Shown: one piece after another, positions 14,278 through 18,369 of the stretch
Layout of the letters: each line of letters opens with the position of its first letter
How positions within the stretch are numbered: the stretch's first letter is position 1
Assembly: GCA_002495055.1 (NCBI GenBank)
Contig: DADR01000042.1
Coordinates: forward strand, 105,559-123,927
Length of the DNA stretch: 18,369 nt
Origin: Methanoregula sp. UBA247
GTDB taxonomy: Archaea; Halobacteriota; Methanomicrobia; Methanomicrobiales; Methanospirillaceae
Reading direction: 5' to 3'
Program-made: the position numbers and the translations under genes
Notes under the pieces: generated by a model
The model's database searches: none
What the model was told of the DNA's origin: nothing
What the model saw: the letters and a program-made list of their open reading frames with translations, nothing else

Positions 14278-15262
14278 GAGTGCGTATGCCGCTGCAGGAG
14301 TCGACATCGATCTGGAAGCAACCGCTGTCAGGGCACTGATCAAGAACCTGACCTACCGGCGGAAGGGCAAGGGTAACATGATGGGGGCTGTCGGGCACTT
14401 TGCCGGGCTGCTCGATTTCGGTGAAACAGCACTCGCCCTCACGACCGATGGTGTCGGGACAAAGATGCTGGTCGCCGACCAGATGGAGGACTGGACAACG
14501 GTGGGTATCGACTGCATTGCGATGAATGTGAATGACCTCTACGTCATGAACATGGAGCCGGTCGCGTTTGTCGACTACATCGCCACCGACAAGCTCTCCA
14601 TAGAAAAGATGGCCCAGATCGGTATCGGGCTGAACGAGGGGGCGAAACAGGCGAACATCGATATCGTTGGCGGCGAGACCGCTTCGCTCCTTGGGCTTGT
14701 CAATGGTCTTGACCTGGCGGGAACCTGCCTCGGGATGCAGAAGAAGGACAGGATTATTACCGGTGAAAAAATCAGGCCCGGGGATGTCATCGTCGGCGTC
14801 GCGTCCACGGGTGTCCACAGCAACGGGCTCTCGCTCGCCCGGACCGTTGTGGAAAAATACGCGGGTTACCACCAGACGTTCAAGGGGAAGAAAACGTTTG
14901 GTCAGGCGCTCCTGACACCTACCCGTATCTACCACGAGAGCCTGAAGGTTGCGGCCGGCTGCACCGTGCACGGCATGTGCCATGTCACGGGGGGCGGTCT
15001 ATTGAATTTTACCCGGCTGAGCTCGTACGGGTTCCTCTTCGATACTCCGATCACTCCGCCGGCGATCTTCAGCTGGATCCAGAAGGCCGGGGACATCACG
15101 CCCGTTGAGATGTACCGGACGTTCAACATGGGCATGGGCTATGCCTATGTTGTCCCGAAGGCGAGTGTCGCGGCCGTGCTGAAGATGGTGAAGGGTGCAC
15201 AGGTTGTCGGGAAGGTTGTGAAGGAGCCGGGGGCGTGGCTCGGGAAGACGGAGATAACGTAG
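14270..15262 (+). CDS. purM: Phosphoribosylformylglycinamidine cyclo-ligase (AIR synthetase)
   Basis: PurM closes the imidazole ring of FGAM with ATP to give AIR, the fifth step of purine synthesis. The 330-residue protein has the YAAAGVDID start, DGVGTK at 60-65, IVGGETASL in the ATP/metal region and a CHVTGGGLLNFTRL segment typical of PurM. Compared with bacterial PurM, the C-terminus is a little short, as in other archaea. The ATG at 14270 lies inside the end of the aspartate kinase gene with GGAGGA just upstream, so the two are translationally coupled even though the pathways differ. An in-frame ATG cluster further upstream (14213) is within the kinase and is not used in my call. Confidence 0.95.
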   Translation: MSKSAYAAAGVDIDLEATAVRALIKNLTYRRKGKGNMMGAVGHFAGLLDFGETALALTTDGVGTKMLVADQMEDWTTVGIDCIAMNVNDLYVMNMEPVAFVDYIATDKLSIEKMAQIGIGLNEGAKQANIDIVGGETASLLGLVNGLDLAGTCLGMQKKDRIITGEKIRPGDVIVGVASTGVHSNGLSLARTVVEKYAGYHQTFKGKKTFGQALLTPTRIYHESLKVAAGCTVHGMCHVTGGGLLNFTRLSSYGFLFDTPITPPAIFSWIQKAGDITPVEMYRTFNMGMGYAYVVPKASVAAVLKMVKGAQVVGKVVKEPGAWLGKTEIT

Positions 15263-15285
15263 GATCTATCAATATTATCTCTTAC

Positions 15286-15291
15286 TTTTTT
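15286..15291 (+). terminator. Oligo-T terminator of purM
   Basis: A run of six T, 24 nt after the purM stop, in an AT-rich stretch just before the first long repeat. Confidence 0.45.
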
Positions 15292-15321
15292 CACATTTGT
15301 TTTCTCAATATTTTCAAAGGA

Positions 15322-15485
15322 TTTGACGCTCTTGGGGGCTCCGCTTTCGCTCTGCCCCCTCCGCGTGGGCATCCCCCGCATTGCGATGACGCCATACACT
15401 TCGCAGAAAGATGAGAAAACTGATGTCGTCCTATCGCAACTGTGCCCCGTCCCCCTTTGGGGGACTGGTGGCACAAGAGGGGGCT
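15322..15485. repeat. Long GC-rich direct repeat, copy A
   Basis: About 165 bp that match copy B at 16064-16234 in the same orientation. The outer parts are well conserved: the left roughly 70 bp from TTTGACGCTC through the CGCTTTCGCTCTGCCCC core, and the right roughly 55 bp from GCAACTGTGCCCCGTCCCC to the run of G. The middle is unrelated. The right part forms a hairpin: GTGCC at 15442-15446 and GTCCCCC at 15449-15455 pair with GGGGGAC at 15459-15465 and GGCAC at 15470-15474. The frames that cross it are short and lack any family mark, so I treat it as a non-coding interspersed repeat. Confidence 0.75.
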
Positions 15486-15516
15486 TTAGAATCTTTACCC
15501 TTAGCTGATCCTATGA

Positions 15517-15847
15517 TTTTTTTGATCGAACCTTGCTTGAAAATATTTCAACATGATCATGATCGCGAATGAAAATCTGATCCGGATCAATCAGAGTTTG
15601 GTTGGAATTTTTCAACCGGATCGTGATTTGTATTGTTCAGCCAGACCCTGATTGAAAAATTTTGAGCAGACCTTGATTGAAAAATGGTGCAGCAGCACAT
15701 GCTTCCGTCGTGAACGATTGGTGCAGATCAGCTTAACTTTTTGCAACCAGACCTTGATTGAAAAATTTTGAGCAGACTTTGGTTTTAATTTTTCAACCAC
15801 ACTTTGATTTGAAAATGTTCATCGCGATCACGTTCGCGATTGAAAAG
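15517..15847. repeat. Degenerate 25-bp iteron array
   Basis: Units start at 15592, 15617, 15642, 15667, then after an interruption at 15748, 15773, 15798 and 15823, all 25 bp apart within each run. The best unit is CAGACCTTGATTGAAAAA plus TTTTGAG; the copies at 15641-15670 and 15747-15776 agree at 29 of 30 bases. Units at 15592 and 15773 share CAGA-TTTGGTT-AATTTTTCAAC. Phase can be followed less surely back to about 15517. There is no coding frame. Confidence 0.75.
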
Positions 15848-15883
15848 ATGATCCGGATCGATCGGGATCCGATTCTCTCTTTG

Positions 15884-16041
15884 AAATCGATCAGCGATTT
15901 TGAGATCAAAATCGGATCCTGATTTATTATTTTCAAATCGATTTGCGATTTTCAGTTTGTGATAGCGATCATGATCGCGATTGAAAAGTTGATCGGATTG
16001 ATCAGGATCCGGTTTTCAATGGAAAATCGATCCTCGATTTT
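15884..16041. repeat. Series of AAATCG-n-CGATTT hairpins in a GATC-dense tract
   Basis: Hairpins with arms AAATCG and CGATTT and a five-base spacer at 15884-15900 and 15935-15951; a longer one with eight-base arms AAAATCGA/TCGATTTT and spacer TCC at 16023-16041; and a weaker one at 15908-15924. Between them lies GCGATCATGATCGCGATTGAAAAG at 15965-15988 in two parts, related to 15554-15575 and 15826-15847. Confidence 0.65.
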
Positions 16042-16063
16042 TCCTGAAAAATTATTTTTTAAG

Positions 16064-16234
16064 TTTGACGCTCCTTGGGGCTCCGCTTTCGCTCTGCCCC
16101 CGCCGCGTGGGCAACCCCCCGCGTTACGATGAAGCCATATTACCGGAAAAAATTTTTGAAAAAAATGAAGAGGTATCATTAATACCGCAACTGTGCCCCG
16201 TCCCCCAACGGGGGAGTGGTACAAGAGGGGGGTT
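16064..16234. repeat. Long GC-rich direct repeat, copy B
   Basis: Second copy of the element at 15322-15485, about 740 bp away and in the same orientation. Left and right parts are conserved; the middle (about 16135-16185) is AT-rich and unlike copy A. The right-end hairpin is kept with changes on both sides: TGTGCC at 16192-16197 pairs with GGTACA at 16218-16223 using one G-T wobble, and CCCCC at 16202-16206 pairs with GGGGG at 16210-16214 around an AAC loop instead of TTT. Confidence 0.75.
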
Positions 16235-16551
16235 GCCGATGGTTCCCTTTTTACCCGCACGGATCTCCAGTCCGGCCCACCGCCGTGTTCCGTTGCCCGC
16301 GATGGAATAACGGGGAATTCCGGATTCGTCGGCAGATTTCAGTTCTGTAAAAATTTCCCCGTCCGAGAATGCGGAGCGGTGGACATTCCAGGGTATTTAC
16401 GGGCATTGCCTGTTTGTTCACCGCGACGGGAAGCACAGGGGTGAGCAGCAGGTAACCCCGGAGGGGGGAGAAATGGAGTATCATCGGGGCCGCTCGATAT
16501 CCGGGCTTGCTTGGAAGGTGTTCGATCTGTAACCCTGTTCCGGAAATTATC
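16235..16551. other. Non-coding stretch, nothing recognised
   Basis: About 315 bp between repeat copy B and the zpr1 stop. Frames on both strands are under 85 codons and lack protein-like composition. I see no tRNA, riboswitch or clear repeat. Confidence 0.5.
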
Positions 16552-17085
16552 TCACTCTTCCGGCACGTACGCTTCAGTCACCGCCCGCTCGCTCTCAATC
16601 CCGCTGTTCCCGCACGGGTCTTCAAGGATCAAAGTAACAGGAAATGTCCCCGCCTTCACTCTCACGATATCCGCAAGCAGTGCCACTGCATTCTCCTTTT
16701 CCACCTCGTTTCCCCAGCGGAGGGCCCCCTTCACAACTTCTTCGATCCGGTCGAGTACACCCTCTACATTTGAGACGAATCCCTGGCTGACCGGCCCGGG
16801 ATCGATCCGGATCCCCAGCTCGGGGATCTCGATGCTGGCGCTCATGCTCCGGACCACCCGGACAGAGAGGTCGTCCTCAGAATCGATCGCGACCGTGTAC
16901 CGTGCCGGCTCGCCATGCTTCAGGAGCTGCGTATCAACGAACTTGTACCCGCATTCCGGGCAGATCGCGGATATGATGAGGATATCAGAAAAATAGGGAA
17001 TATTTTCTGTCTTATACAGGAATTCGATCTGGGTGTTGCAACAGGGACAGGGTCCCGGGACTCTCGTTTCCACGAAATTATGCAC
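16552..17085 (-). CDS. Archaeal ZPR1-type zinc finger protein
   Basis: A 177-residue protein with a single ZPR1 module: a zinc finger of C13-x2-C16 and C42-x2-C45 (context PGPCPCC and ICPECGYK), followed by the beta-rich domain (VRVVRSMSASIEIPELGIRIDPG, then the helical SNVEGVLDRIEEVV). Eukaryotic ZPR1 has two such modules and acts with elongation factor 1A; archaeal proteins have one, and their role is not settled. The start is a GTG at 17085 that overlaps the last codons of sepF by eight bases (GTGCATAA contains the sepF TAA). No better start exists without losing the zinc finger, and no strong ribosome site is visible, so it probably relies on coupled translation. Confidence 0.85.
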   Translation of the reverse strand: MHNFVETRVPGPCPCCNTQIEFLYKTENIPYFSDILIISAICPECGYKFVDTQLLKHGEPARYTVAIDSEDDLSVRVVRSMSASIEIPELGIRIDPGPVSQGFVSNVEGVLDRIEEVVKGALRWGNEVEKENAVALLADIVRVKAGTFPVTLILEDPCGNSGIESERAVTEAYVPEE

Positions 17086-17443
17086 CGATCTTGTCGCGGG
17101 AGATCTTCACTGACATCGGGGTCAGGACAACGTAGCGCTGGTCCCCGAGGCCGATGATATCGCCGTTGACGTCCTTTGCAACTTCCTTGAGGTCTTTCAG
17201 GACACGCTCGTACGAGATCTTGTCCATCTTCAGCCGGGAAATATCAACGATGACGATGTTGCCGGAATAGACCTCGTCCTTGACCCGCGGGGTGTCCTTG
17301 AGATCGGCTATCGTTGCGATCTTCACCAGCAGTGCCGGCCCGGCACCGCCATGCTCTTCATACGACGCGAGATCCAGTTCCATATAGTCGTCGTCCGAGT
17401 GGGAGGCGTTCTTGCCCAGAAGGGTGTCAATGATTTTAACCAT
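17078..17443 (-). CDS. sepF: SepF-like cell division protein (DUF552)
   Basis: A 121-residue protein with an N-terminal short helix MVKIIDTLLG that can bind membrane, an acidic linker (SHSDDDYMELDLASYEE), and the compact SepF core. The core includes VKIATIADLKDTPRVKDEV, GNIVIVDISRL and a C-terminal GDIIGLGDQRYVVLTP strand pair. In archaea with FtsZ, SepF is the membrane anchor of the division ring (shown in Haloferax and Methanobrevibacter). Length fits the archaeal form. Its own promoter is visible at 17463-17474 and it is the first gene of the sepF-zpr1 pair. No ftsZ is in the window. Confidence 0.88.
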   Translation of the reverse strand: MVKIIDTLLGKNASHSDDDYMELDLASYEEHGGAGPALLVKIATIADLKDTPRVKDEVYSGNIVIVDISRLKMDKISYERVLKDLKEVAKDVNGDIIGLGDQRYVVLTPMSVKISRDKIGA

Positions 17444-17462
17444 AAAAAAACTGTATGACGAA

Positions 17463-17474
17463 AATTATTTAATA
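17463..17474 (-). promoter_or_regulatory. TATA box of sepF-zpr1
   Basis: ATTAAATAATTT on the minus strand, 20-31 nt before the sepF ATG. One of the best TATA boxes in the window; the transcript would have a very short leader. Confidence 0.6.
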
Positions 17475-17511
17475 GTATCTATTTTGTAAGCCTCTTCCGG
17501 CCGATTTTTTG

Positions 17512-17520
17512 AAAAAAAAA
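17512..17520 (-). terminator. Oligo-T terminator of the PUA-protein gene
   Basis: Nine T on the minus strand within a longer T-rich run, 46 nt past the stop of the PUA gene and upstream of the sepF promoter. It separates the two transcription units. Confidence 0.6.
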
Positions 17521-17565
17521 GGAAAAAACATGATTTCCCGCATCAGGCAGGCAATCCGGAAATGC

Positions 17566-18063
17566 TCAGATTTCCAGGTTCCAGATCTCGTCACCGACGT
17601 GATGGAACTTTTTGACCATTTTTCCGGTTGTACTCTCACGCATCTCCTGCGCATCAAGGAGGGCAATACCGATAGCGAGCGGTTTGCCGTGCCGCTCGTC
17701 CACGATCTGGACCGGGGCATTTGCCCTCACGTCGTCTGTCACGGAAACAATGCCGGGGCGCATGATATCCGCACCGTTGACTACGTAGGGGATTGCCCCC
17801 GCATCAACAACGACCCTGCGCTCCGGGAATGGTAACTGCACCGCCCCTTTCAGGGTCGGGAAAACCCAGGTGCCACTGTCCATAAGGAGTGGTTTCTTGT
17901 TGACAAGGAAGAGGGAAACGTCTGCATTTGTCTCGAGCACCTCGATCATATCCGCATGGAACAGCTGTGCGGAAGGGCCGATCTGTTCCTCCAGCCGTGC
18001 CAGCAGGTCCTGCCCCTGGCTTTTCCGGATGGAGTGACGTTTTTTTGCAACTATCTTTTTCAT
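17566..18063 (-). CDS. PUA-domain RNA-binding protein, archaeal MCT-1-like
   Basis: A 165-residue protein with a basic N-terminus (KKIVAKKRHSIRKS) and a pre-PUA region (about 1-80, including LLMDSGTWVFPTLKG), then a PUA domain at about 83-160. The PUA part has the conserved VVVDAGAIPYVVNGADIM, RPGIV and the G-K-P-L-A-I-G-I-A segment. This is the architecture of the archaeal relatives of eukaryotic MCT-1/Tma20, which act with ribosomes and initiator tRNA; that role is inferred here from the fold. A TGTTGAGAG sequence lies before the ATG. It is divergent from the Sm-like gene, so two RNA-related genes share a 197-bp gap. Confidence 0.85.
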   Translation of the reverse strand: MKKIVAKKRHSIRKSQGQDLLARLEEQIGPSAQLFHADMIEVLETNADVSLFLVNKKPLLMDSGTWVFPTLKGAVQLPFPERRVVVDAGAIPYVVNGADIMRPGIVSVTDDVRANAPVQIVDERHGKPLAIGIALLDAQEMRESTTGKMVKKFHHVGDEIWNLEI

Positions 18064-18223
18064 CGTTCTCTCAACATTCTTACTGCGCTCCTGAAAATTA
18101 TTTGCATGGCAGAACAGGAATGCCGGAGTCTGGTCAATCCCGGTTCCGGCCGGCCGCTTTCAGGACAGGAACCTTATTGAATGATGCAGATCTACGGTAT
18201 GTTTAAGTAACCTGCTCACACAC

Positions 18224-18230
18224 ATATATT
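18224..18230 (+). promoter_or_regulatory. TATA box of the Sm-like gene
   Basis: CACATATATTACTCC places a TATA box 31-37 nt before the ATG at 18261, leaving a leader of about 10 nt. Confidence 0.5.
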
Positions 18231-18260
18231 ACTCCAGAGCGATGGTAACAGGGTATTTGT

Positions 18261-18369
18261 ATGACCAAACGACCGTTGGATATTTTAGATCTGGTGCTGA
18301 ACCGCCAACCCGTGATCGTCTCCCTCAAAGGCGGGAGAGAGATCCGGGGCGTTCTCCAGGGATATGATG
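18261..18369 (+). CDS. Sm-like (LSm/SmAP) RNA-binding protein, 5' part only
   Basis: The frame starts at the ATG at 18261 and runs off the window edge after 36 codons. It begins M-T-K-R-P-L-D-I-L-D-L-V-L-N, followed by PVIVSLKGGREIRGVLQGYD, which is the Sm1 motif of archaeal SmAP proteins (V-x-V-x-L-K-x-G-R-x-x-x-G-x-L-x-x-Y-D). SmAPs form heptameric rings that bind U-rich RNA. The complete archaeal protein is about 70-80 residues. A TATA box lies upstream. Confidence 0.9.
   Translation, partial: MTKRPLDILDLVLNRQPVIVSLKGGREIRGVLQGYD

Noticed and set aside
15536..15990. Repeated GATTGAAAA, similar to the 3' end of many archaeal CRISPR repeats
   Set aside because: Spacing is irregular (25, 81, 33, 140 bp and so on), the flanking sequence is itself repeated rather than unique like spacers, and no cas gene is present.
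15517..16041. Replication origin at the iteron block
   Set aside because: Possible in principle, but no orc1/cdc6 gene, no recognised ORB element and no skew data in the window; kept only as a test to make.
15291..16260. Minus-strand frames across the two long repeats sharing GGCPRGGGRAKAEP
   Set aside because: The shared peptide only reflects the shared DNA repeat. The frames are under 105 codons and diverge completely in the centre, with no domain or ribosome site.

Overview
The window looks like the chromosome of a methanogenic archaeon, most likely a Methanomicrobiales member close to Methanoregula. This rests on an adjacent thiol:fumarate reductase pair (TfrA/TfrB), three Isf-type flavoproteins, an archaeal SepF/ZPR1/PUA gene group, an Sm-like protein, archaeal TATA boxes 25-35 nt before short leaders, and oligo-T terminators. 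The genus is an inference; no rRNA is present.

Layout. 1-1875: the 3' end of argB, a stand-alone chorismate mutase (-) and an M50 membrane metalloprotease (+). 1912-9036: a redox and oxidative-stress neighbourhood. On the minus strand it holds two tandem iron-sulfur flavoproteins, an AhpD-like protein without cysteines preceded by a 41-residue desulforedoxin, and a small zinc ribbon. A third Isf-like flavoprotein lacking one cluster cysteine lies on the plus strand. Then come RadC (-), rubrerythrin (+), a membrane-anchored LamG protein (-) and a glutaredoxin/AhpF-like reductase fusion (+). 9037-9724 has no convincing gene but several inverted repeats. 9725-12816 (-) is tfrA-tfrB, which reduces fumarate with coenzyme M and coenzyme B. 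12877-15262 (+) is aspartate kinase overlapping purM.

15263-16551 is non-coding and is the oddest part of the window. Two direct copies of a 165-170 bp GC-rich element flank an AT-rich block of degenerate 25-bp iterons. The block has 22 GATC sites in about 530 bp and a series of AAATCG-n-CGATTT hairpins. I do not recognise this arrangement. 16552-18063 (-) holds zpr1, sepF and a PUA-domain RNA-binding protein. The start of an Sm-like protein gene (+) runs off the right edge.

How it works together: the 1.9-9.0 kb genes look like a peroxide/oxygen defence and disulfide-reduction set (Isf, rubrerythrin, desulforedoxin, AhpD-like protein, Grx-AhpF fusion). It sits beside the Tfr enzyme, which produces the CoM-CoB heterodisulfide. 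The co-function is inferred from gene content, not shown.
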